DNA of 64,000 bases, taken from Nitrobacter sp051535215. Lineage in GTDB: Bacteria; Pseudomonadota; Alphaproteobacteria; Rhizobiales; Xanthobacteraceae. The stretch lies in the NCBI RefSeq assembly GCF_051535215.1, contig NZ_JBPPLY010000001.1:248001-312000 (forward strand). The letters run 5' to 3'. Below are positions 45,002 through 54,700 of the stretch, piece by piece. Positions within the stretch are counted from its first letter, which is position 1, and the number at the start of each line of letters is the position of its first letter. Under the pieces are notes generated by a model. It was not told the DNA's origin, made no database searches, and saw nothing but the letters and a program-made list of their open reading frames with translations. A program made the translations under genes and the position numbers.

Positions 45002-48000
45002 TCGCCCGCCTGATCGCCTGGTCAGCCCGCAATCTGCTGTTGGTATTGTTCGGCGCGGGTTTCGCGGCTGCTGCAGGCATCTATGCATTGGTGCACCTGC
45101 CGCTCGATGCCATTCCGGACCTCTCGGACACCCAGGTCATCGTCTACACGGAATATTCCGGTCAGGCGCCGCAGGTGGTCGAGGATCAGGTAACCTATCC
45201 GCTCGCGACCGCGATGCTGACGGTGCCGAAATCGAAGGTGGTACGCGGGTTTTCGTTCTTCGGCGTGTCCTTTGTCTACGTGATCTTTGAGGACGGAACG
45301 GACATCTACTGGGCGCGTTCGCGCGTGCTCGAATTCCTCAACGGTGCCGCGCCGCGATTGCCGTCGGGCGTGACGCCGACCATTGGCCCCGACGCCACCG
45401 GGGTCGGCTGGGTCTACCAGTACGCCGTAGTCTCCAAGGAACTCAATCTTGCAGATACGCGGGCCATTCAGGACTGGAATCTGAAATTTGCGCTGGCGAA
45501 AGCGGGAGGCGTCGCGGAGGTCGCGAGCGCCGGTGGCTTCGTGCGCCAATACAACGTGGTTCTCGACCCACAGCGCATGCGCGACCGCGGCATCACCATG
45601 CAGAAGATGCGCGACGCGATCCGCGCCAGCAACGCCGACGTCGGCGGACGAACCGTCGAACTGTCCGAGTTCGAATACGTCATCCGCGGCAGGGGGTATA
45701 TCAAGGACATCAACGACCTTGGCAACATCGTGCTCAAGACGGACAACGGCACGCCCGTGCTGTTGCGCGACGTGGCCCGCGTCGAACTTGGCCCGGACGA
45801 ACGGCGCGGTATTACGGAATTAAACGGAGAAGGAGAGGTCACCAGCGGCATCATTCTGCAACGATTTGGCCTCAACGCCCTCGACGTCATCAACAACGTC
45901 AAGGAACGGTTCAAGGAGATCGCGAGCAGCCTGCCGAAGTCGGTCGAGATTGTTCCGGTCTACGATCGCTCGACCTTGATCAATGCCGCTATCGCGACGC
46001 TCAAGCATACCTTGTTCGAGGAGAGCATCATCGTCGCACTGGTCTGTATCGTCTTCCTGCTGCATGTCAAGAGCGCGCTGGTCGCCATTCTGATGCTGCC
46101 TGTCGGCATCCTGATGGCGTTCGGGGCCATGAAGCTGCTCGGGATCGGCTCCAATATCATGAGCCTCGGCGGGATCGCGATCGCGATTGGCGCCATGGTG
46201 GATGCGGCGATCGTGATGATCGAGAATGCGCACAAACGTCTGGAACGAGCCGTGCCCGGTCAGTCGCGTCTTCAAATCCTGATAGACGCCGCATCCGAAG
46301 TCGGACCTGCGCTGTTCTTCAGCCTGCTGATCATCACTGTCTCCTTCATGCCGATTTTTACGTTGGAATCGCAGGAGGGGCGGCTATTCAGCCCGCTGGC
46401 CTTCACCAAGACGTTTTCCATGGCGGCGGCCGCGCTTCTGTCGGTAACGCTGGTCCCGGCGCTGATGGTGATTTTCGTCCGGGGGCGGATCATTCCGGAA
46501 CACAAAAATCCGATCAATCGTTTTCTGATCTGGATCTATCGACCTGTCATCAAGGGCGTGATGCGGGCGAAAATGCTGGTCATCCTTCTCGCGCTCGCGA
46601 TCCTCGCCGTCACCATATGGCCCGCGCGCCAACTCGGCACGGAATTTATGCCCGACCTCAACGAGGGCACGTTGCTCTACATGCCGACGACGTTGCCGGG
46701 CATTTCCGTCACCAAGGCGGGCGAACTGCTGCAAATGCAGGATCGGATTATCCGCTCGTTCCCGGAAGTGGCATCGGTGTTCGGCAAGGCCGGGCGTGCC
46801 GCGACCGCGACCGATCCGGCACCATCGGAAATGTTTGAAACCATCATCAATCTCAAGCCGAAGGAGCAGTGGCCGCCCGGCGTGACCATCGACAGTCTGA
46901 TCGCCAAGATGGACAAGGCGCTGCAATTTCCGGGCGTCTCCAATGCGTGGACCATGCCGATCAAGGCGCGCATCGACATGCTGTCAACCGGAATTCGCAC
47001 CCCGGGTGGTGTCAAGGTGATCGGTCCGGATCTGGTGGAGATCGACAAGCTCGCCAAGCAGGTTGAGCGCGTCCTGAAGGCTGTGCCGGGCACCTCGTCG
47101 GCCTATGCCGAGCGCGGCATCGGCGGTTACTATCTGAACATCACGCCTGATCGGATGGCGCTCGCGCGTTACGGCATCATGGTCCAGGACGTGCAGGACA
47201 CCATCGCCACTGCCCTCGGCGGACAGACGGTGACCACCACCGTCGAGGGCCGTCAGCGCTTTACGGTCAACATGCGGTATCCTCGCGACCTCCGTGACAA
47301 TCCTCGCAAGATCGCGTCCGACGTGCTTGTGCCAATGCCACAGGGCGGTGCTGTACCACTGGGCGAGGTGGCCAAGATCAGCCTGGATCGTGGGCCAACC
47401 TCGATCCGGACCGAAAACGGGCAACTCGCGACCTACGTCTACGTTGATATTCGTGACCGCGATCTCGGCGGGTATGTCGCCGATGCGCAAAAAGCGGTGC
47501 AGGCCAGCATTCAGTTTCCGCCTGGTTACTACGTGATGTGGAGCGGGCAGTATGAATATCTCGAGCGTGCCACCGCGCGTCTCAAGATCGTTGTCCCGGT
47601 GACGTTGCTGATCATCTTCCTGCTGCTGTACCTGAATTTCCGTTCGATCACCGAGACCATGATCGTCATGCTGTCGCTGCCATTCTCCTTGGTGGGTGGC
47701 CTCTGGCTGATGTGGTGGCTCGGATTCAACCTTTCCGTCGCCGTCGCCGTCGGGTTCATTGCACTTGCGGGCGTCGCTGCCGAGACCGGTGTCGTCATGC
47801 TGATCTATCTCAACCATGCCTATTCCGAGATCGAAACAAAGCGCGCGGCTGAGAGGCGGGCGGTCACGCGAGCGGATCTTTACGATGCTGTCATGGAAGG
47901 CGCGGTCGAACGCGTCCGCCCCAAGATGATGACCGTCGTCGCGATCATGGCGGGGTTGTTGCCGATCATGTGGAGCACCGGTACCGGATCGGAAATCATG

Positions 48001-48183
48001 CAGAGGATTGCGGTGCCGATGATCGGCGGCATGGTTTCCTCGACGCTGCTGACGCTGGTCGTGATCCCGGCGATCTTCGGCCTGATCAAGGGCTTTCGGT
48101 TGCCGGAAGGTCCTCACGGGCCGATGACGCCATCAACCCCGACAACGAAACGGCGGCCACGCATTCCAGAGCCTGTTAACTGA
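44998..48183 (+). CDS. cusA: CusA-type Cu(I)/Ag(I) RND pump
   Basis: 1061 aa. TM4 reads GAMVDAAIVMIENAHKRLE, the signature of the Cu/Ag HME subgroup. The periplasmic cleft region has GKAGRAATATDPAPSEMFET and NAWTMPIKARIDMLSTGIRT, matching the Met-bearing cleft of CusA. It uses the proton gradient to export Cu(I)/Ag(I) from periplasm and cytosol. It overlaps cusB (ATGA) and is 11 bp upstream of a 44-aa membrane peptide gene. Confidence 0.95.
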   Translation: MIARLIAWSARNLLLVLFGAGFAAAAGIYALVHLPLDAIPDLSDTQVIVYTEYSGQAPQVVEDQVTYPLATAMLTVPKSKVVRGFSFFGVSFVYVIFEDGTDIYWARSRVLEFLNGAAPRLPSGVTPTIGPDATGVGWVYQYAVVSKELNLADTRAIQDWNLKFALAKAGGVAEVASAGGFVRQYNVVLDPQRMRDRGITMQKMRDAIRASNADVGGRTVELSEFEYVIRGRGYIKDINDLGNIVLKTDNGTPVLLRDVARVELGPDERRGITELNGEGEVTSGIILQRFGLNALDVINNVKERFKEIASSLPKSVEIVPVYDRSTLINAAIATLKHTLFEESIIVALVCIVFLLHVKSALVAILMLPVGILMAFGAMKLLGIGSNIMSLGGIAIAIGAMVDAAIVMIENAHKRLERAVPGQSRLQILIDAASEVGPALFFSLLIITVSFMPIFTLESQEGRLFSPLAFTKTFSMAAAALLSVTLVPALMVIFVRGRIIPEHKNPINRFLIWIYRPVIKGVMRAKMLVILLALAILAVTIWPARQLGTEFMPDLNEGTLLYMPTTLPGISVTKAGELLQMQDRIIRSFPEVASVFGKAGRAATATDPAPSEMFETIINLKPKEQWPPGVTIDSLIAKMDKALQFPGVSNAWTMPIKARIDMLSTGIRTPGGVKVIGPDLVEIDKLAKQVERVLKAVPGTSSAYAERGIGGYYLNITPDRMALARYGIMVQDVQDTIATALGGQTVTTTVEGRQRFTVNMRYPRDLRDNPRKIASDVLVPMPQGGAVPLGEVAKISLDRGPTSIRTENGQLATYVYVDIRDRDLGGYVADAQKAVQASIQFPPGYYVMWSGQYEYLERATARLKIVVPVTLLIIFLLLYLNFRSITETMIVMLSLPFSLVGGLWLMWWLGFNLSVAVAVGFIALAGVAAETGVVMLIYLNHAYSEIETKRAAERRAVTRADLYDAVMEGAVERVRPKMMTVVAIMAGLLPIMWSTGTGSEIMQRIAVPMIGGMVSSTLLTLVVIPAIFGLIKGFRLPEGPHGPMTPSTPTTKRRPRIPEPVN

Positions 48184-48194
48184 GGAGATGATCC

Positions 48195-48329
48195 ATGATG
48201 CACGAAATGGCGCCCGGCATGATGTTGGGAATGGGACTCATCGGACTGTTGGTGGTGATCGTCCTGCTGCTCGCGGCGGTGGCGCTCGTCAAATATCTGC
48301 GCTCGTCCAACAGGGGAGGAGACCGATGA
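48195..48329 (+). CDS. 44-aa Met-rich single-TM membrane peptide
   Basis: A small open frame with GAGGAG before its ATG. The N-terminal Met-rich stretch MMHEMAPGMMLGMG is followed by one membrane helix (LIGLLVVIVLLLAAVALV) and a basic tail (KYLRSSNRGGDR). Its stop overlaps the cytochrome c start (ATGA). Position between cusA and the cytochrome suggests a pump accessory. Similar short Met-rich membrane proteins occur near metal operons, but I know no function. Confidence 0.75.
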   Translation: MMHEMAPGMMLGMGLIGLLVVIVLLLAAVALVKYLRSSNRGGDR

Positions 48330-49030
48330 AGAGGTTATGGATGTTGGTGTTCGCTGGCGTCGCCGTTGCTTCCGGAGCGATTGCACAACCCGGTGACGTC
48401 GATCGGGGACAGAGCGACTTCAGGGCATGCGCGGCGTGCCATTCCCTCGAACCGGGTCGCAACATGACGGGACCGAGCCTGGCCGATCTTTGGGGTCGCA
48501 AGGCGGGTGGCTTGGCGAGCTTCGAGCGCTATTCGGATGCGCTGAAGTCGTCCGGAATTGTCTGGAACGACAAGACTCTCGATGAATGGTTGATCGATCC
48601 GCAGCACATGGTTCCGGACAATCTCATGCCGTTCGAGGGTATCAAAGAAGCCGGGGTTCGCGCCGATCTTTTGGCATTCCTCAAGGAGGCTACCAAACCG
48701 GGGGCCGCGCCGAAACAATCCACACAGATGCCGATGAAGGGCATGGGCGGAATGGTGAGTGGCGGTCGCGACCCGAACCTGAAAAAGATCGAGCCTGCCA
48801 GACAGGTGAAGGCGCTCACCTATTGTCGTGATACCTATCGGGTCACCACCGTCGATGGGAAGACGCGCACGTTCTGGGAACGCAATCTCCGTTTTATGAC
48901 CGATTCAAGTAAGGATGGGCCGGAGAAAGATGTCCCCGCAATCATGCCCGCGGGAATGATGGGCGATCGAGCGGCCGTAATCTTTGCAAATCCCAATGAG
49001 ATCGGAAAGTTCATTCAGCCGAAATGCTAG
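48326..49030 (+). CDS. Class I cytochrome c with C-terminal extension
   Basis: 234 aa from the ATG at 48326. Signal peptide, then a class I cytochrome: FRACAACHSLEPGRNMTGPS (haem CxxCH near residue 37) and axial Met in PDNLMPFEGIKEAG. A Met-rich spacer (QMPMKGMGGMVSGG) leads to a second part, about residues 145-234, without another CxxCH and with Cys in LTYCRDTY and at the C-terminus (QPKC). It is periplasmic. It is translationally coupled to the 44-aa peptide and ends the Cus-like operon. Confidence 0.9.
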   Translation: MKRLWMLVFAGVAVASGAIAQPGDVDRGQSDFRACAACHSLEPGRNMTGPSLADLWGRKAGGLASFERYSDALKSSGIVWNDKTLDEWLIDPQHMVPDNLMPFEGIKEAGVRADLLAFLKEATKPGAAPKQSTQMPMKGMGGMVSGGRDPNLKKIEPARQVKALTYCRDTYRVTTVDGKTRTFWERNLRFMTDSSKDGPEKDVPAIMPAGMMGDRAAVIFANPNEIGKFIQPKC

Positions 49031-49211
49031 TCTTTCGAGATCCTGAATTCACGCCAGCTTGCGCAGGGGAAGGAAAAATATTTAGTTCGCGGGAAGCTGC
49101 AATCCAGCGATCGTCGGACGACACGAGCAACGAGCGCGCTGCATCGGTCCATTTGTATCGACGATTGGGCTTGATATCAGCTTCGATGATCATCGCCAGT
49201 CGAGAAAACAT

Positions 49212-49672
49212 GAGTACGGTGCGGGAAGGACGACCAATGTTATCAACGTAGCGGTGATGAGTCCGCCGATCACGACGGTCGCCAGCGGCTTCTCTACCTC
49301 CGCACCGGTTCCGGTCGCGAGTGCCATAGAAACGAAACCAAGCGAGGCGACCCGCGCTGTCATGACGCGAGGCGGAAGCGTGTCAGCGCGCCTTCTTCAA
49401 TCGCCGTTTCAGCATCAAGGCCCTCATTGATCAGTTTGCGGATCTGCGTCAGCATCACCAGGCGATTGAGAACGGTGATGCCTTACAGCGCTATGAAGTC
49501 GACCGCGGCCGAAATTGAGAAGAGCATCCCGCAGAGAGCCCAATGCGCCGAATAGCAGAGGGTAGATCAGCAGGAACAGCCCGACACGGCAATCATCAGG
49601 CGCTGACGCGTGACTGAGAAGCTCTCAAACCGGCAGTCCCAGGTCAGAAAGCTGCCCCGCGCGAGCTTGCCT
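49212..49672 (-). pseudogene. Decayed 3' fragment of a czcA-type RND gene
   Basis: On the minus strand it aligns with the C-terminal part of the intact czcA at 51756-54995. For example, CGACGGTCGCCAGCGGCTTC and TTCCGGTCGC near 49275-49320 match 51890-51935. Small indels break the frame, and about 100 bp present in the intact gene is missing near 49530. It extends to the region matching the intact copy at about 52340. The 5' portion is absent. Confidence 0.8.
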
Positions 49673-49829
49673 GAAGGAAGCCCTTGTCGTTATCGTGCAA
49701 TGGCGCAAGCGCTTCAACACGATCTGATCTGACCGCACTCATCGCTGAGCTACCGGCCCCCGGCACCGCAAACATCGGCGCCAACGCTGCAGCATCTGGA
49801 TCGGAACGGCGCGATGCAGTAGTCTCTAT

Positions 49830-50060
49830 TCCGCTGGTTCAAAATTACCGTCGAGTCACGCAAAGCTCGTTGTCGTAAGGATAAAAGCAACTCGATCCCG
49901 TGCTGAGCGCCTTCCGAAAAGAGCACACAATGCCAGACCTGTTCGCGCGAACCATTCGCGCGCGGCTGAAGCTCTCCCGCCCTCCAGGTAGCTCCAACTC
50001 GGTCCGTCGCGGCGCCAGCCGCGGGTTGATCAGACGATATTTGACCTTCTGCATTTTTGC
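49830..50060 (-). pseudogene. Frameshifted remnant of a conserved hypothetical gene
   Basis: On the minus strand one frame gives MQKVKYRLINPRLAPRRTEL, the next frame continues with REQVWHCVLFSEGAQHGIEL, then the first frame resumes with FYPYDNELCVT. The blocks join into one plausible protein if two frameshifts are removed. The block pattern loosely resembles a DUF6065-like family, but I cannot verify the name. The C-terminal part appears to be lost. Confidence 0.5.
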
Positions 50061-50144
50061 CCTCGCTCGCAGCACATCGCGTTGATCGTTCTCGGAATGG
50101 CAACGCGACTCTGGGCTTGACCTGTCGCCGCAGCATCCCTATTA

Positions 50145-50165
50145 AATTTAGAATCATTCTAAATT
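50145..50165. promoter_or_regulatory. Irr-type iron control element before mbfA
   Basis: A perfect palindrome with core TTTAGAATCATTCTAAA (50147-50163), extending two more bases on each side. It is 18 bp upstream of the mbfA ATG. The motif matches iron-control (Irr) elements of rhizobia, where Irr represses mbfA under iron limitation. Confidence 0.8.
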
Positions 50166-50183
50166 GTGGCGTTGGAGCTTTCG

Positions 50184-51152
50184 ATGAAGAATTTCGCGGA
50201 CCTGACCGAAAGGGAGGTGCTGGCCGTCGCGATCTCGGGCGAGGAGGAGGACAGCCGCATCTACATGAGCTTCGCGGAGGATCTGATGAGCAGATATCCC
50301 GACTCCGCCCGGATTTTTGAGCGGATGGCCGAGGAAGAAAAGAACCATCGCCACCTGCTTCTCGAAATGTACGAACAACAATTCGGTCCCAATCTGCCGC
50401 CGATCCGGCGCAACAACGTCCGGGGATTTCTGCGTCGCCGTCCAATCTGGCTGACCAAAAATCTCTCCCTCGATACTATCCGCAAAGAAGCCGAAACAAT
50501 GGAGTTCGAGGCTGAGCGTTTTTATACAAAAGCCGCCGAACAGACCCGCGACATTGGAGTCCGCAAGCTGCTTGGCGATCTTGCCGAGATTGAGAAAGGT
50601 CACGAAAGCTTCGCTGCGAGACTGACTGGCAACCTCAGCCCTGACGCCCGCGAGGAGGAGGACAAAACCCGCAAGCGAATGTTCGTGCTGCAATATGTTC
50701 AACCGGGCCTTGCCGGATTGATGGACGGCTCGGTGTCGACGCTTGCGCCGCTCTTCGCCGCGGCATTCGCGACGCACAACAACTGGCAGACATTCCTGGT
50801 CGGTCTCGCGGCCTCGATCGGCGCTGGCATCAGCATGGGGTTCGCGGAGGCCCTGTCAGACGATGGATCGATGACGGGACGTGGTTCGCCGTGGCTGCGC
50901 GGAGCTATCTGCGGACTGATGACGACGTTGGGCGGCCTCGGCCACACGCTGCCCTATCTGGTTCCCGATTCCTGGCTTAATGCGTTCTGGATCGCAACAA
51001 CGATCGCCGGCGTCGTCGTCTTCCTTGAATTGTGGGCGATTGCCTACATTCGCACGCGGTACATGGACACGCCGTTCCTGCAGGCGGTATTCCAGATCGT
51101 GCTTGGCGGCGCGATCGTGCTGGCGGTCGGCATCCTGATCGGAGCGGCATAG
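50184..51152 (+). CDS. mbfA: Membrane-bound ferritin-like iron exporter MbfA
   Basis: 322 aa from the ATG at 50184 (GGAG upstream). The N-terminal half is a rubrerythrin/ferritin-like domain with metal ligands in GEEEDSRIYMSF, AEEEKNHRHLLLEMYE, and EIEKGHESFAARL. The C-terminal half is a VIT1-like membrane domain with several helices (GLMDGSVSTLAPLFAAAFAT). MbfA exports iron and protects against iron and peroxide stress. The upstream Irr-type palindrome fits this. It is 2 bp from the cytochrome b561 gene. Confidence 0.95.
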   Translation: MKNFADLTEREVLAVAISGEEEDSRIYMSFAEDLMSRYPDSARIFERMAEEEKNHRHLLLEMYEQQFGPNLPPIRRNNVRGFLRRRPIWLTKNLSLDTIRKEAETMEFEAERFYTKAAEQTRDIGVRKLLGDLAEIEKGHESFAARLTGNLSPDAREEEDKTRKRMFVLQYVQPGLAGLMDGSVSTLAPLFAAAFATHNNWQTFLVGLAASIGAGISMGFAEALSDDGSMTGRGSPWLRGAICGLMTTLGGLGHTLPYLVPDSWLNAFWIATTIAGVVVFLELWAIAYIRTRYMDTPFLQAVFQIVLGGAIVLAVGILIGAA

Positions 51153-51154
51153 TC

Positions 51155-51685
51155 ATGGGCCAGCGATTGTACTACGGAAAAACGGCCAAAGTCTTTCATT
51201 GGCTCATTGTTGCGCTGCTGGTGGTGCAGTATCCCATCGGTTGGTTCATGCCGGACATTCACCGTGGCGCGCAGCCGGGCAGCGCCATGGTGTTTCACGT
51301 CTCCTTCGGGCTCACCATCCTCGCGCTGATCGTTCTTCGTTTCGGGTGGCGAATCACGCATCCGGTGGCGCCGGAAGACTCGCTTCCTCCCTGGCAACGC
51401 CTGACATCAGAAGCTGTCCACTGGCTGCTTTATGCGCTTGTATTGGCAACGACCATAACCGGCTGGCTGTTCGCCTCGTTTCGCGGATGGAGCCTGTCGT
51501 ATTTCTTCTTGATCCGTCTGCCGATGCTGGCCTCCGAAAGCGCCTCCGGCGTTCGTGCGATCGACGGCTGGCATCAAATTATGGAATGGTCGTTGCTCGT
51601 AGTGATCGGCGTTCACGTTGCGGCGGCAATGGCACACCTCTTAATCCATCGTGATCGTGTGATGCAGCGAATGCTGCCGTGGTGA
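51155..51685 (+). CDS. Cytochrome b561
   Basis: 176 aa with four membrane helices and the haem-ligand His residues of the bacterial b561 family (KVFHWLIVALLVVQYPIGWF, VFHVSFGL, AVHWLLYALVLATTITGWLF, and GVHVAAAMAHLLIHRD). It transfers electrons across or within the inner membrane, perhaps to quinone or superoxide. It starts 2 bp after mbfA's stop and is probably co-transcribed, which suggests a redox link to iron export. Confidence 0.93.
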   Translation: MGQRLYYGKTAKVFHWLIVALLVVQYPIGWFMPDIHRGAQPGSAMVFHVSFGLTILALIVLRFGWRITHPVAPEDSLPPWQRLTSEAVHWLLYALVLATTITGWLFASFRGWSLSYFFLIRLPMLASESASGVRAIDGWHQIMEWSLLVVIGVHVAAAMAHLLIHRDRVMQRMLPW

Positions 51686-51755
51686 TTCCGGAAACGCGCT
51701 CGCTATTCGTATGAACGGGAGACGCAATGTACGTCTTTGCAATCCAACAGAGCCT

Positions 51756-54700
51756 CTACTCTGCTGCCCGGCTCGGGATGAACGCGCGGTCGGGCTTTGT
51801 CTGGCTTTCGAAGGACGCGAAGTAGGAATAAAGCGCCGGCAGAACGAGCAGCGTGAGCAGTGTCGCGCTCAACAGGCCACCGATCACCACGGTCGCCAGC
51901 GGCTTCTGCACTTCTGCTCCCGTTCCGGTCGCAAGCGCCATCGGCACGAAGCCGAGCGAGGCGACCAGCGCGGTCATGATGACCGGACGAAACCGCGTCA
52001 GAGCGCCTTGGCTGATAGCGGCGCTCGTACCCACACCTTCCGAAATCAATCTTCGAATCTGGCTCAGCATCACCAATCCGTTCAGGACGGCAACTCCGGA
52101 AAGTGCGATAAAGCCGACGGCGGCCGAGATCGAGAACGGCATTCCTCGCAGCCAAAGCGCGGCGATGCCGCCAGTTAGCGCGAGGGGCACCGCGCTGAAG
52201 ACCAGTAATGCATCGCGTGCGGAGCCGAGCGCGCCGAATAGCAGCAGGAAGATCAGGAGGAAACATCCGGGGACCACGAACATCAGACGCTGTCGAGCGA
52301 TCGAGAAATTCTCGAACTGCCCGCCCCAGGAGAGCCAGGTGCCGGGCGCCAGTTTGACCTTCTCTCCAACCGCCGCCTGTGCCTCGGCAACCAGCGATCC
52401 AATATCACGCCCACGAACTTCGGCCGTTGCGACGACACGTCGCTTGCCGTTCTCGCGGCTGATCTGGTTGGCGCCCTCTGTTTGTTCGAACGTCGCCAGA
52501 GCGCGAAGGGGCACGGACGCCACGGCAGCATTTGCAGTTAGTCGTGGCAATTGGACCGGCAGGTTTTCGAGGGCCGTGATATCGTTGCGCAGCGTGTCAT
52601 TCAACCTGACGATGATCTGGAAACGCCGATCTCCTTCGAAAACCAGTCCGGCGACCCGGCCGCCGACCGCGGCTTCGATCACGTCCTGGACCGCAAGCAA
52701 GCTGAGGCCGCGGCGTGCGATTTCGGCCTTGTCGATCTTGATCTCCAGGAACGGAAGACCGGTGGTCTCTTCCACCTTCACGTTCTGGGCGCCGTCGATG
52801 CGCCGCAGCACATTGGCGATACTACCAGCGGTCCGCTGCATTTGCTCGAAATCGTCGCCGAAGACTTTGACCGCCAGATCCTCGCGCACGCCTGCGATCA
52901 GCTCATTGAATCGCATTTCAATCGGTTGAGAGAAGCCAAGCTTGTTGCCCGGCAGTTTCGAGGCTTCCGCTTCGATCTGCTTGATGAGGTCGTCCTTTGT
53001 CATCGACGGGTCGGGCCACTCGGCCCGTGGTTTGACGATAATATAGGTGTCAGACGCGTTCGGCGGCATGGGGTCGGCGGCAAGGTCCGGCGTTCCGGTG
53101 CGGGAGAACACGAACGCCACTTGGGGAAATTTGCTGACGACGCTCTCGATCTGGAGTTGCATCGCCTGCGATTGGGTAATCGACGTACTCGGGATCCGCT
53201 TAACCTCCATCACGATGTTCTTCTCATCCAGTGTCGGCGTGAACTCCTGCCCCAACCGGGTGAACAGCAAACCTGCCGCGATGAACAGAACTGTGGCAAC
53301 GCCGATCGCCGGCAGCGGCGACGCGATCACCCGTGTTAACAGAGGCGCATAAGCTGCCTTCAGCTTGCGAATGATGGCGTTTTCTTCCTCGCGGACGGGT
53401 TTGGTGACGGTGAGGGCGACCATGGCCGGGACGAACGTCAACGAGACGACGAAGGCCGCAACGAGCGCGATGATGACCGTCAGCGCCATCGGCTCGAACG
53501 TCTTGCCCTCGACGCCCGTGAACGTCAGCAATGGCACGTAGACGAGAATGATGATGAGCTGGCCGTAGACCGTCGGCCGGATCATTTCGACGGCGGATTC
53601 CTTGACGGTCTGGAGCCGTTCCTCCAACGCCAGCGCTCGCCCAAACTCGCGCTGACGCTCGGCGAGGTGGCGCAGACTGTTTTCGGCGATGATCACGGCG
53701 CCGTCCACGATCAGTCCGAAATCCAAAGCGCCGAGGCTCATAAGATTGGCGCTGATCTTGCCCTGCAGCATGCCGGTTGCGGTCAGCATCATGGTGACCG
53801 GGATGACGCACGCTGTCACCACCGCAGCCCGCAGGTTGCCTAACAGGAGGAACAGCACGACGATGACGAGCAAGGCGCCTTCCGCCAGGTTGGTGGCGAC
53901 GGTCTCGATCGTGGCATCGACCAATTGCGTCCGGTTGAGTACCGTGTGGGCATAGATGCCGGGCGGAAGCGTGCGGCTGATCTCCTTGATCTTTGCATCC
54001 GCCGCGGCCGCGACCGTGCGGCTGTTGCCTCCGATCAGCATCAGCGCCGTTCCGAGGACGACCTCGCGGCCGTTGACGCTGGCGCTGCCGGTGCGCAACT
54101 CCTTACCAATCACGACGTTGGCAACGTCCTTGACGCGGATCGGAACTCCGGCTCGCGTGGTCACGACGATTTGCGAGATGTCTTCGATGTTTTCGACCCG
54201 GCCGCTGGCGCGGACCACGTAACCTTCGCCATTTTGTTCGATGTAGTTGGCGCCGCGGCTGACGTTGTTGGCCTCAATCGCTTCAATGACTTGGTTGAGC
54301 GAAAGCCCAAAGCTGATCAGCTTTGACGGGTCGGGCTGCACCTGAAACTGCTTGACGAAACCGCCGATGGCGTCGGCGCCAGCTACCCCGGGGACCGTCT
54401 TCATCTGCGGACGGATAATCCAGTCCTGCACGGTGCGCAGGTATACCGTCCTCTGAAATTCGTCGGTCAGGCGCTCACCTTCGGGCGTCAGGTACGTCCC
54501 GTCGGATTGCCATCCGGGCTGCCCGTCGCGCACCGGCGCAATTGCGCCCGGCTTGGCGTATTCAACCGCCCACCAATAGATCTCGCCAAGTCCCGTCGAA
54601 ATTGGCCCGAGCTTGATGTCCACGCCGGGCGGAAGATTGGCCTTGGCCTCGTTGATGCGCTCCGAGACCTGCTGGCGCGCAAAGTAGATGTTGGTGCGAT

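Larger units (their letters stand above)
49031..50183. other. Gene graveyard between the Cus operon and mbfA
   Basis: About 1.15 kb without an intact gene. It holds a decayed czcA fragment (49212-49672), a second frameshifted gene (about 49830-50060) and the Irr-type palindrome of mbfA. The remaining stretches (49031-49211 and 49673-49829) show no pattern I can name. Confidence 0.6.
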
